Source: Streptomyces sp. CMB-StM0423 (GTDB lineage: Bacteria > Actinomycetota > Actinomycetes > Streptomycetales > Streptomycetaceae). Taken from it: a stretch of DNA of 64,000 nt. Below, one piece after another: positions 1 through 7,709 of the stretch. Location: positions 4,310,501 through 4,374,500 of the forward strand of contig NZ_CP025407.1 in the NCBI RefSeq assembly GCF_002847285.1, written 5' to 3'. Within the stretch, counting starts at the first letter, position 1. Each line of letters starts with the position of its first letter. Under the pieces are notes generated by a model. That model worked only from the letters and a program-made list of their open reading frames with translations. It was not told where the DNA came from and did no database searches. Both the position numbers and the translations under genes were made by a program.

Positions 1-967
1 GCAGCGTCGTGGCGTTCGGGCCGGAGGCGCAGATGGAGCTGTAGCCGACGTCGTTGCCCTCGACGCGCGCGCGGAGGAAGAACGTGCCCTCGATGTACCG
101 CTCGCTGGTGGCCTCGGCCCGGTCGAGGATCTTCACGACGTCCTCGAAGCCGCGCGCGGTCGACTCGCAGGCGTACTCCAGCTCCGCGATCTCGAACTCG
201 TCCTTGACGAGCCGCATCTCGGAGAGGAAGACGCGGAACTCCTCGTCCCGCTCGCCGGTGACCTTGTCGTCGAGCGCCTTGTCGACGGCGGCGTCGTAGC
301 CGCGCAGCAGCCGTACGGGGCCGGTGGCCTCCGCCAGGTGCTCGGTCAGCTTGCGGACGTCCTTGACGGGGAGGCCGAGCAGCTTCGCGTTCTCGGTGAG
401 GCTGTTGCGCCGGCCGACCCACAGTTCGCCCTGGCCGGAGAGCCAGAACTCGCCGTTGGTGCGGTCGGAGCGCGGCAGCAGGTACGCGGTCGCCTCGTGT
501 CCCGGAGTGCCGTCGCGGGTGGTGACGGGTTCCAGGACGAGCACGCCGTCCTCGGTCTGGTCGCCGGTGAGGTAGGCGTAGTCGGAGGAGGGCCGGAAGG
601 GGTATTCGGTGTCGTTGGCCCGGACCTTGAGGTTGCCGGCGGGGATGACGAGGCGTTCGCCGGGGAAGCGCGCGGAGAGCGCGGCGCGGCGTTCCGCGGC
701 GTACGGGGCCTGGGGGAGGGGCTGGAGGCCGTGGCGTTCGGTGTCGGCCCAGCCGGACTTCATGTTCTCGGCGAGTTCGTCGGAGAGGGCCCCGTAGAGG
801 CCGTTCTTGCGCTGCTTGACGGGCTTCTCCTCGGTGTCCTCCGCCTCGGTGCCTTCCGCGCCCTCGGCGCCTCCCGCGGTCGCTCCGGGCGCGGTCTCCG
901 CGGTCTCCGCGGGTACCGCGGTCTCCGCGGTCTCGGGCGTCCGGGTCTGCGGCTGCTCCTGGGTCAC
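1..967 (-). CDS. pepP: Xaa-Pro aminopeptidase (aminopeptidase P), N-terminal part
   Basis: The gene runs off the left edge, so only about 322 N-terminal residues are present. After an acidic Ala/Glu/Thr-rich leader of about 50 residues comes the aminopeptidase P N-terminal domain, recognisable from stretches such as FRPSSDYAYLTGDQTEDGVL and FEIAELEYACESTARGF, followed by the start of the pita-bread fold (VGYSSICASGPNATTL). The metal-binding Asp/His/Glu residues lie outside the window. The family is a metalloenzyme that removes the N-terminal residue before a proline and acts in cytoplasmic peptide turnover. GTG at 967 is chosen because GAGGAGG lies just upstream. The family assignment is firm; activity cannot be judged from this fragment. 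Confidence 0.9.
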   Translation of the reverse strand, partial: MTQEQPQTRTPETAETAVPAETAETAPGATAGGAEGAEGTEAEDTEEKPVKQRKNGLYGALSDELAENMKSGWADTERHGLQPLPQAPYAAERRAALSARFPGERLVIPAGNLKVRANDTEYPFRPSSDYAYLTGDQTEDGVLVLEPVTTRDGTPGHEATAYLLPRSDRTNGEFWLSGQGELWVGRRNSLTENAKLLGLPVKDVRKLTEHLAEATGPVRLLRGYDAAVDKALDDKVTGERDEEFRVFLSEMRLVKDEFEIAELEYACESTARGFEDVVKILDRAEATSERYIEGTFFLRARVEGNDVGYSSICASGPNATTL

Positions 968-1084
968 GGCTTCCTCCTCTGCGATGCGTCGGCCGCTCCC
1001 AGCGTACGGCCGGGGGCGCGCCGCGAAGACCCCGCGAGCAGTGACGTCTCGAACGACGCGGCCCGCCGGCCGGCCGATGGGCGG

Positions 1085-2995
1085 TCAGCCGGTGAGCTGT
1101 ACGGCGAGCAGGACGACGTCCTCCGGGTGGTCGGCCCCGTCGTGGGGGCCGGGGGGCAGCAGCCGGGCGAGGACGTGGTCGGTGAGCGCTTCGGGGTCGT
1201 CGCGTACGGGCGCGGGGGCGGTGGCGGCGGCGTGGTGGAGGCGGGTCATGGCCTGGTCGGTGGGCCGGCCGGTGCGGTGGAGGAGGCCGTCGGTGTAGAG
1301 AAGGACGGTTTCTCCTGGCGCCGGGTCGATGGTGACGCTGGGCGCTTCCCAGCAGGTGAGCATGCCCAGCGGCGCGGACAGGGTGGTCTCGGCGTACTCG
1401 GTGCGCCAGGGGCCCGTGACGAGCGGCGGGCAGTGTCCGGCGCCGGCGACGACGATGCTGCGGCGGCCGGGCGGCGCGTAGGCGAAGAGGGCGGTGGCGC
1501 GGCGGCCGGGTTCGGTGAGCCGCATGAGGAGTTCGAGGTCGGAGAGGACGGCGACGGGGTCTTCGCCTTCCATGACGGCGTACGCGCGCAGCCCGGCCCG
1601 CAACTGGCCCATGGCGGCGACGGCGGCGGGTCCGCCGCCGCCCGCGGAGCCGACGGCGAGGCCGAGGGCGCCGTCGGGGAGGGGGAGGACGTCGTAGAAG
1701 TCGCCGCCGCCGAGGGGTCCGGTGCGGTGCCGGACGGCGACGCGGGCGCCGGGGACGCGGGGGAGCCGGGCGGGGAGCAGGGCGGCGCGGACGCCGTCGG
1801 CGGCGGTGCGGGCGCGGGCGAGGTCGAGGAGCCGGGCGAGGTGGTCGCCGGCGCGGCGGGCGTAGAGGCCGGCGATGCGGCGCTGCCGGTCGGTGGGGCG
1901 GGCGGGCCCGTCGTAGAGCCACTCGACGGCGCCGAGGAGGGCGGCGGGCGCGGCGGGCACGGGGGGCACGGGGGCGGGGTGGGCGCCGGTGCGGTAGGGG
2001 GGCGGGCCGGCTGGTCCGGGTCCCGGTGTCTCCGGGTGTACGGGTCCCGGGGTGCCCCCGGGCTGTCCCGGCAGCGGCTGCCCGGCGTGCGGGTGGGGGT
2101 GCGGGTGCGGCAGGCCCGGCGCCGGGTGCCCGGGGGCGGGTGGCCGGGGGGCCGCGGGCCCGTGGTCGGGGTGCACGGCGTCGTCGGGTTGCGCGGGTCC
2201 GGGCGCCGCGGGTTCCTGCGGCCCGTAGCCGGCGTGCCCCGCCCCCGGATGCCCCGCCCCGCCGTGCCCCGCCCCCGGATGCCCCGCCCCGCCGTGCCCC
2301 GCCCCCGGGGGTGTCCGCTGTCCGGTTCCCGTCTGGCCCGGTTGTGCCATACCGCCCTGGTCCGGCTGTCCCGGCCCCGGGTGTCCCCGTCCCGCCGCCG
2401 CGCCGCCCGCAGGACCTCCGTCTCCCCCGGTCCCCGCCGTGCCCGGTGCCCCCGCGGCCGTCACGGCTCCCGCCGCCGCCCCCGCCCCGGTGCCCGTGGC
2501 CGCGAGCGGTACCGCGTAGCCCGCCCCGTAGCCGAGGCGCATGGCGACGTCGCGGTGGCGGGGGTGGAGGTCGGGTTCGGCGGCGAGGTCGGGGCGGCAG
2601 ACGTCGGCGGGGCGGGTGGCGGCGGGGGCGTCGAGGATGCGCCCGTACGACGTGGACGCGCGTGGCACGGTCTCCATGGTGCCCAGTTCCGCGGCGCCGA
2701 TGCCGTAGCCGACGCGGGCGTCGGGTCCGCGGCCGTCGGCGGGTTGCAGGACGGCGAACCCCCGGCGCGCGCCGAGGAGTTCCGCGCCGGCGCGCAGGAT
2801 CTCGTGGAGCGCCTGTTCCAACTCCGTGGTGCGGGCGAGGCGTCCGGTCAGTTCGTGGAGTGCGGTGAGGTCGCCGGCCCAGGCGGAGAGGCGGTCGTAC
2901 GAGGCCGCGGGGGACTCGGCGGGGTGTGCGATCGCGGGTCGCAGCAGTCGCTGTAGCTCAATTCCGGCCACATTCGGGAAGGGTGGGGTGCTCAC
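1085..2995 (-). CDS. GAF domain plus SpoIIE/PP2C-type phosphatase
   Basis: A predicted 636-residue cytoplasmic regulator. Residues about 25-170 look like the first half of a GAF domain (LTALHELTGRLARTTELEQA, then GYGAGYAVPLAA). A Gly/Pro/His-rich insert of about 170 residues follows, including a perfect 10-residue repeat. GAF-like sequence then resumes (LLGAVEWLYDG) before a SpoIIE-type phosphatase domain (GGGDFYDVLPLPDGAL, GAGHCPPLV, LLYTDGLLHRTGR). Such proteins usually dephosphorylate anti-anti-sigma factors in partner-switching cascades. The usual GDVxGKG motif reads VGSAGGGGP here, so one metal-binding Asp is absent and activity may be reduced. The GTG start has only a weak ribosome site, but the residues from it match the typical N-terminus of this Streptomyces family. 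Confidence 0.82.
   Translation of the reverse strand: MSTPPFPNVAGIELQRLLRPAIAHPAESPAASYDRLSAWAGDLTALHELTGRLARTTELEQALHEILRAGAELLGARRGFAVLQPADGRGPDARVGYGIGAAELGTMETVPRASTSYGRILDAPAATRPADVCRPDLAAEPDLHPRHRDVAMRLGYGAGYAVPLAATGTGAGAAAGAVTAAGAPGTAGTGGDGGPAGGAAAGRGHPGPGQPDQGGMAQPGQTGTGQRTPPGAGHGGAGHPGAGHGGAGHPGAGHAGYGPQEPAAPGPAQPDDAVHPDHGPAAPRPPAPGHPAPGLPHPHPHPHAGQPLPGQPGGTPGPVHPETPGPGPAGPPPYRTGAHPAPVPPVPAAPAALLGAVEWLYDGPARPTDRQRRIAGLYARRAGDHLARLLDLARARTAADGVRAALLPARLPRVPGARVAVRHRTGPLGGGDFYDVLPLPDGALGLAVGSAGGGGPAAVAAMGQLRAGLRAYAVMEGEDPVAVLSDLELLMRLTEPGRRATALFAYAPPGRRSIVVAGAGHCPPLVTGPWRTEYAETTLSAPLGMLTCWEAPSVTIDPAPGETVLLYTDGLLHRTGRPTDQAMTRLHHAAATAPAPVRDDPEALTDHVLARLLPPGPHDGADHPEDVVLLAVQLTG
2234..2307. 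repeat. 30-bp tandem repeat, about 2.5 copies, inside the GAF/PP2C gene
   Basis: Two identical 30-bp units (2234-2263 and 2264-2293) are followed by a partial third. The period is a multiple of three and the unit encodes the decapeptide repeat GAGHGGAGHP in the phosphatase linker, so copy-number change would lengthen or shorten the linker without a frameshift. Confidence 0.8.
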
Positions 2996-3505
2996 CGTCG
3001 GCGGCTTTCGCGCAGGGGTTCCGCACCCGCGGCCGGCGTTCCGGCGCGGCCCGTCCGTACGGGCCTGACCGGCACAGGCATCGCGCTCAACAGCATTGCA
3101 GACCCCCATCTCATGCTGTACCACTCGCAATAGATCCACATTTACACGGACTGGTGATGCGATGTCCAGTGTTGTCGGCCCGGGCATGGTGGTGTCCGCG
3201 GGGCATCTGAGTTTGGCTGAAAACCGATGGGTGCTCTGTTCAACTGCGGTCGACTGGATTTCGACACGGAGGTCCCCACACAAGCCGGCAACGGCAGGAA
3301 CCCGCCCGGGCGGCAGTGCGTCCTACTGAACAGAGTCCGGGCCCCGCCGACGCGTGGCGCGCCATCGCACGACCGACGCACGCACCGACGCACCGAAGCA
3401 GCGCACCGATGCAGCACAGACACCGCACCGAGACCGCAGTGACTGTATGACCCTCGCAAGGTGAATCGGCCAGCAGACCCTGGTGCCACGGAAGGATGAG
3501 CGCTT
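2996..3505. other. Intergenic region between divergent genes
   Basis: About 510 bp separate the phosphatase gene (leftward) from the primase-polymerase-like gene (rightward). The segment around 3110-3220 is less GC-rich than its surroundings and is the likeliest promoter zone. 3370-3430 contains several loose GCACCGA-type repeats. I see no convincing gene; reading frames here lack coding-type third-position bias. Confidence 0.5.
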
Positions 3506-4225
3506 ATGCGCGAATATCCCGGAAAGCGGCGCAGGCGTAACGGGCAGCGGGCGCTGCCGGACGCGGCGCTGACGTTCGCTTCGCAGTGGCAGTGGCCCGT
3601 CGTACCCGGAGCGGGCCTGGAACCGCAGCGGCGCAGCCGCCGGGACCGGACGCAGGACAGGACACAGGAGACGACCGCGCAGCCGCGTGACCGCGGCTGC
3701 GCGTGCCCCTATGCGGAGTGCGCCGCACCCGGCGCGCATCCCTACGATCCCGGTGTGCTCGCCGCGACGACGGATCCGCGCATGGTGCGCTGGTGGTGGG
3801 AGCGGGAGCCGGACGCGCCGGTGCTGCTCGCCACCGGCGGCCGCGCGCCGAGCGCGGTGAGCCTGCCCGCGGTGACCGCGGCGCGGGCGCTGGCGCGGCT
3901 GGACCGGCTCGGTGTGCGTACGGGCCCGGTGGTGGCCACGCCGGAGCGCTGGGCGCTGCTGGTGGCCGGCTACGGCTACGAGGAGCTGGGCGAGTTGCTC
4001 GGCGAGCACGGCTGGGTGCCGGCGTCGCTGGCCTTCCACGGCGAGGGCGGCTATCTGGCGCTGCCGCCGTCGCAGACGGGCGCGGGCCGGGTCCGCTGGG
4101 AGCGGGCGCCGCGGCCGGGGCCGGACGGCGGTGCGCCGTGGCTGCCGCCGGTGGCGTCGGTGGTCGACGTGCTGGTGGCGGCGGTGGCTGCGGCTCCGGG
4201 CGGCGGCAGCAGGTTCGTCGGCTGA
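3506..4225 (+). CDS. Primase-polymerase-like protein (short, N-terminal type)
   Basis: A 239-residue protein resembling the N-terminal part of the bifunctional primase/polymerase (Prim-Pol) family common in Streptomyces. After a basic N-terminus the segment CACPYAECAAPGAHPYDPG matches the Cys/His-containing motif of that family. W-rich sequence (MVRWWWEREPDAPVLLATGG) and a hydrophobic C-terminus follow. The acidic metal-ligand motif seen in the full-length homologue at 13328-14194 (GLDLDVKPG) is not evident, so this may be a non-catalytic derivative. ATG at 3506 is preceded by GGAAGG. It is convergent with the DUF5926 gene. The family call rests on the Cys/His motif and general resemblance. 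Confidence 0.7.
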   Translation: MREYPGKRRRRNGQRALPDAALTFASQWQWPVVPGAGLEPQRRSRRDRTQDRTQETTAQPRDRGCACPYAECAAPGAHPYDPGVLAATTDPRMVRWWWEREPDAPVLLATGGRAPSAVSLPAVTAARALARLDRLGVRTGPVVATPERWALLVAGYGYEELGELLGEHGWVPASLAFHGEGGYLALPPSQTGAGRVRWERAPRPGPDGGAPWLPPVASVVDVLVAAVAAAPGGGSRFVG

Positions 4226-4271
4226 ACGGGCGCGCGTCCGCGGGGCCCGGCGGGGCGTAGGAGCAGTGGAG

Positions 4272-4316
4272 CGGTGCGTACGGGCAGGCATGCCGCAAGG
4301 CGGTCCGTACGCACCG
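4272..4316. terminator. Stem-loop between convergent genes
   Basis: A perfect 12-bp inverted repeat (CGGTGCGTACGG at 4272-4283 with its complement at 4305-4316) encloses a 21-nt loop and lies just past the primase-like gene. There is no T-tract, so it may be a factor-assisted or bidirectional terminator. From here to the end of the next gene at 4562 I see no gene. Confidence 0.55.
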
Positions 4317-4561
4317 TCTGCTTGCCTGCCCCGCGCCGCCGAAATGGCGGTCTTCCCCTGCCTTCAGGGCTTCGCGGCGCGGTGGGAAAAGGCCGTGCGC
4401 CGTCCCGTGTCCTGGCATGTAAAGACCCGGCCGCTGGCGACGGGGGATGCACCAGCGACCGGGCTACAAGCGACGGTAACAACTCTTTGGCGTTTCGCAA
4501 ATTCGAACGTCGTAATTCCCGTCAAATGATGGACACGTCATACCGCACGGTATGCAGGTGA

Positions 4562-5539
4562 TCAGCTCAGCGTCACCTGGCGGTTGGCGAGTCCGCCGCG
4601 GGCCTTGCGCTCCGTGCCCGTCAGGGGCTCGGTGACGGCCAGCGCCTCCGCCAGCCGCTCCCCGAACTCCGCGGCGGGCTTCTCGCAGTCCTCCGCGGTC
4701 ATCGACGACGGCAGGTCCCACACCGGCACCACGAGCCCGTGCGCGCGGAACGAGCCGACGAGGCGGGTGTCCTCCGCGAGCTGGGAGTGGCCGGCGGCGT
4801 GCAGCCGGGCGAGGGCGTCGAGGAGCTTCTCCTCGGGGTGGGGCATGACCCACCGCAGGTGGTTCTTCTCCGGCGCCTCGCACCAGTACGCGGCCTCGAC
4901 GCCGTCGAGGCGGGCGGTGGGGATGGCGGCGGCGTTGGCGCGCTCCAGGGAGGCGGCGACCTCGCCGGACGCCGACGCGGCGTCGTCCAGCCAGAACTCG
5001 AACCCGTCGTGCACCACGGGCCGCAGGGCCGCGGAGGTGTCGAGGAGGTCCTGGAGCCGCGGGCCTTCGCCGGTGCCGGTGGGGGCGGCGGGTTCGACGG
5101 GGTTGCCGGGGGTGGCGGTCAGCGCGCGGGTGAGGACGTCGGCGAGGTCGCGGCTGATGTCGCCGGAGGCGGTGTCGTTCTGCAGCCCGAGGAGCACCGT
5201 GCCGTCGTCGCGGCGCAGCGCGGGCCAGGCCATGGGCAGCACGGTGGCGAGGGTGAGCGACGGCACGTCGCCGGGGAGGCCGGCGGCGAGGGTGAGTTCC
5301 GCGGTGCCGGCGGGGACGAGTTCGCGCAGCGCCACCCAGTCGCACTCGCCGGGCAGTCCCTCGAAGGGCCGGCGGACCAGCTCGGTGACGGCCTGCGCGG
5401 CGGCGCGGCCGTGGCATGCCTTGTACCGCCGGCCGGAGCCGCACGGGCAGGGCTCGCGGGCGCCGACGACGGGGATGTCGCCGTCGGGCACGGCGGCGGG
5501 CTGGGATGCCTTCGTACGGGGGCGGCGCTTCTTCGCCAT
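4562..5539 (-). CDS. DUF5926 family protein with SEC-C motif
   Basis: A 325-residue conserved actinobacterial protein of unknown function. It begins MAKKRRPRTKASQP and carries a SEC-C zinc-binding motif near residue 30 (PCPCGSGRRYKACHG), as found at the C-terminus of SecA, where it binds zinc and mediates contact with nucleic acid or proteins. The remainder is an alpha/beta domain without catalytic motifs I can name. The full length and intact ends suggest a functional gene. It is separated from the upstream ATPase gene by 300 bp containing 12-bp repeats, so it is probably transcribed alone. Confidence 0.88.
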   Translation of the reverse strand: MAKKRRPRTKASQPAAVPDGDIPVVGAREPCPCGSGRRYKACHGRAAAQAVTELVRRPFEGLPGECDWVALRELVPAGTAELTLAAGLPGDVPSLTLATVLPMAWPALRRDDGTVLLGLQNDTASGDISRDLADVLTRALTATPGNPVEPAAPTGTGEGPRLQDLLDTSAALRPVVHDGFEFWLDDAASASGEVAASLERANAAAIPTARLDGVEAAYWCEAPEKNHLRWVMPHPEEKLLDALARLHAAGHSQLAEDTRLVGSFRAHGLVVPVWDLPSSMTAEDCEKPAAEFGERLAEALAVTEPLTGTERKARGGLANRQVTLS

Positions 5540-5665
5540 GGCTGGAATGCTCCGTTCGGGGCGCGGACGGTGTCACGTACCGCCGGAGCCTAGTCCCAGC
5601 GCGGGGCCGCCGGGCGCACCGCCCGGGGACGGCCCGGGGGGTGGCGCAGGGCCGGTGCGGCACCG

Positions 5666-5737
5666 GCGCGGGATCCGGGGCGGGATCCGGCGCGGGATCC
5701 GGGGCGGGATCCGGGGCGGGATCCGGGGCGGGATCCG
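5666..5737. repeat. 12-bp tandem repeats (six copies)
   Basis: Six consecutive 12-bp units of form GSGCGGGATCCG (S = G or C) lie in the intergenic space between the DUF5926 gene and the GHKL ATPase gene. Degenerate copies continue to about 5770. The unit contains GGATCC. No gene is visible in 5540-5842. Confidence 0.75.
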
Positions 5738-5842
5738 GGCGCGATCGGCGCGGGATCGGGGCGCGTTCAGGCGGGATCCGGGTGCGTCCGGTCCAGGACC
5801 GGCGCGGGTCCTGCTCGGGTCCGGCGCAGGGTCTGCGCCGGT

Positions 5843-6427
5843 TCAGCGGCCGGGCAGGGAGGCCCAGACCGTGACCTCGCCGAGGGGTCCCGCGTCGTAG
5901 CGCACGCCCCAGTCGCAGGCGAGGGAGGAGATGATGGCCAGCCCGCGGCCGCCCTTGGCGGTGACCGAGGGTGTGGCGGGAAGTGGTCGGGTGGGTCCGC
6001 CACCGTCCGTGACGGCGACGGTGACGCGGCCGTCCGGATCGATGTGCCAGTCGGCCCGTACGCGCGTGTCCGCGGTACCGGGGCCGGGGGCGGCGGGCGA
6101 CTCCTCCGCGGCCTGGGCGGCGGCGGGCGCGGCGTCCGCGCCGGGCGCCGGGTCCTGGCCCCGCTCGGCGGCGGGGCGGGGGTCCGTCCGGCCGCGTACG
6201 AGCACTTCCGCGTCCGCGGTCGCCGCCGCCGTGGCCAGCGGTCTGGCGTGCCTGCACGCGTTGCTGAGCAGCTCGGACAGGACGAGCACGGCGTCGTCCA
6301 CAGTCGTCTCCGCGGTGCCCCGGGCGCGCAGATCCGCGCGCAGCCGGCGGCGCGCGAGCCCCACCCCGTCCGGGCCGTGGGGAACGGCCATGGACGAAGC
6401 CGGCGCCTGCTGTGCCACCACGAACAT
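5843..6427 (-). CDS. GHKL ATPase, RsbW-like anti-sigma kinase family
   Basis: A 194-residue protein with the HATPase fold seen in Streptomyces RsbW/SpoIIAB-like regulators. The N box is LSELLSNACRHARP, the G1 region is VTDGGGPTRP and the G2 region is GGRGLAIISSL. A Pro/Ala-rich insert of about 50 residues separates the N box from the rest. Family members bind ATP and phosphorylate anti-anti-sigma factors or sequester sigma factors; no partner gene is adjacent. ATG at 6427 was chosen over in-frame GTGs a few codons upstream because GGGGGTG precedes it; the exact start is uncertain. Confidence 0.8.
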   Translation of the reverse strand: MFVVAQQAPASSMAVPHGPDGVGLARRRLRADLRARGTAETTVDDAVLVLSELLSNACRHARPLATAAATADAEVLVRGRTDPRPAAERGQDPAPGADAAPAAAQAAEESPAAPGPGTADTRVRADWHIDPDGRVTVAVTDGGGPTRPLPATPSVTAKGGRGLAIISSLACDWGVRYDAGPLGEVTVWASLPGR

Positions 6428-6567
6428 CACCACCCCCAGCGATCTCCTCGCCCCGCAACAGGGAGTCAATGCCCCCGCGGGGTGGATCGGAAACCGGCCA
6501 ACCGCCGACCGTTGATGGACTCGTTACGTAACCGAACGCAGTGCGCGCGCCGCTGTACTACGCGTAG

Positions 6568-7512
6568 TCATGCATCGCCGGTCGGCGGTGTGTCGTAGCC
6601 GATGCGGTCCAGTTGGGCCCGGACCTGGCGGGGGCGGTTGGTGATGACGGCCTGGACGCCCAGGCGGGCGCACAGGGCGACGTCGTCGGGTTCGTCGACG
6701 GTCCAGACGTGGACGCGGTGGCCGGCGCGGTGGAGGCGGGCGACGTAGCCGGGGTTGCCGCGGACGATGCGCACGCTCGGTCCCGCGATGCCGACGCCGC
6801 GGGGCAGCCGGCCGTCGCGGAAGCGGGGGAGGAGGAACTGCATGAGGAAGACGGTGGGGACGGCGGGCGCGGCGGCGTGGACGCGGTGCAGGGAGCGGGC
6901 GGAGAAGCTCATCACCCGGACGAGGGAGGGCTCGCCGCCGTCCTCGTGGCGGCCGGGCGCGGTAGGGGATGCCGCGCCCTTGGCGGGCGGGGCCGCCGGG
7001 CCGGCGAGGCCGAAGCGGCGGAGCAGCTCGACCAGTTTCTCCTCCACCTGGCCGGCCCAGCGGGTGGGGTGCTTGGTCTCGATGGCGAGCTCCACCCGGC
7101 GGCCGGCGTCGGTCACCAGCTCCAGCAGGCGTTCCAGGGTGAGTACCGAGGTACGTTCCCAGTCGGGCTCCTCCGGTGTCTCGCGCTGGCGCCGGCCGAT
7201 CTCGTCGCGGCGGGCCTCGCGCGCCTTCCAGGAGCCGAAGTCGAGGGCGGCGAGGTCGGCGAGCTCCAAAGCGGAGACGGCGCCGCGCCCGTCGGAGGTA
7301 CGGTTGACGCGCCTGTCGTGGACACAGACGAGATGGCCGTCGGCGGTGAGCCGCACGTCGCACTCCAGAGCGTCGGCGCCTTCCTCGATGGCCCTGCGGT
7401 ACGCGGCGAGCGTGTGCTCCGGCGCCTCCTCGGACGCGCCCCGGTGCGCGACGACGGCGGGCGGACCCGGCTCCGTACGCCCGTACGGCCGATCCGCTGG
7501 TGCTTGGCTCAC
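6568..7512 (-). CDS. Glycerophosphodiester phosphodiesterase family protein
   Basis: A 314-residue protein with the GDPD TIM-barrel signature. VVAHRGASEEAPEHTLAAY carries the HRG motif, ECDVRLTADGHLVCVHD carries the Glu/Asp metal ligands and the second catalytic His, and the barrel closes with HVWTVDEPDDVALCARLGVQ. The family hydrolyses glycerophosphodiesters to glycerol 3-phosphate and an alcohol. No signal peptide is visible, so it is probably cytoplasmic. The GTG start gives VSQAPADRPYG; the longer upstream frame is not family-like. It is divergent from the HtrA-type gene, with 197 bp between starts. Confidence 0.9.
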   Translation of the reverse strand: MSQAPADRPYGRTEPGPPAVVAHRGASEEAPEHTLAAYRRAIEEGADALECDVRLTADGHLVCVHDRRVNRTSDGRGAVSALELADLAALDFGSWKAREARRDEIGRRQRETPEEPDWERTSVLTLERLLELVTDAGRRVELAIETKHPTRWAGQVEEKLVELLRRFGLAGPAAPPAKGAASPTAPGRHEDGGEPSLVRVMSFSARSLHRVHAAAPAVPTVFLMQFLLPRFRDGRLPRGVGIAGPSVRIVRGNPGYVARLHRAGHRVHVWTVDEPDDVALCARLGVQAVITNRPRQVRAQLDRIGYDTPPTGDA

Positions 7513-7709
7513 CGGCTCATCGTGCCACCCGGCGCGCCGGGTGGCCCGGCCCTCGTCTGCCACCCAGGGGATGCGCCGGGAATGTCCGAAGTAAAGGATG
7601 TCAGCCAAAGACTAGGTGCGGTTTACCGTCCGCTGACAAGCGGTGCGGGACCCTGGTTGGGCGGGTAGGCGCAACTGGCACCTGGCGTGAAACGTTGAAG
7701 GAGAGAGCT

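Noticed and set aside
338..2956. 872-codon plus-strand open frame
   Set aside because: It is antisense to the PepP and GAF/PP2C genes, and its composition (Gly/Val/Arg runs) is what the reverse strand of Pro/Ala-rich coding DNA gives. No domain is recognisable.
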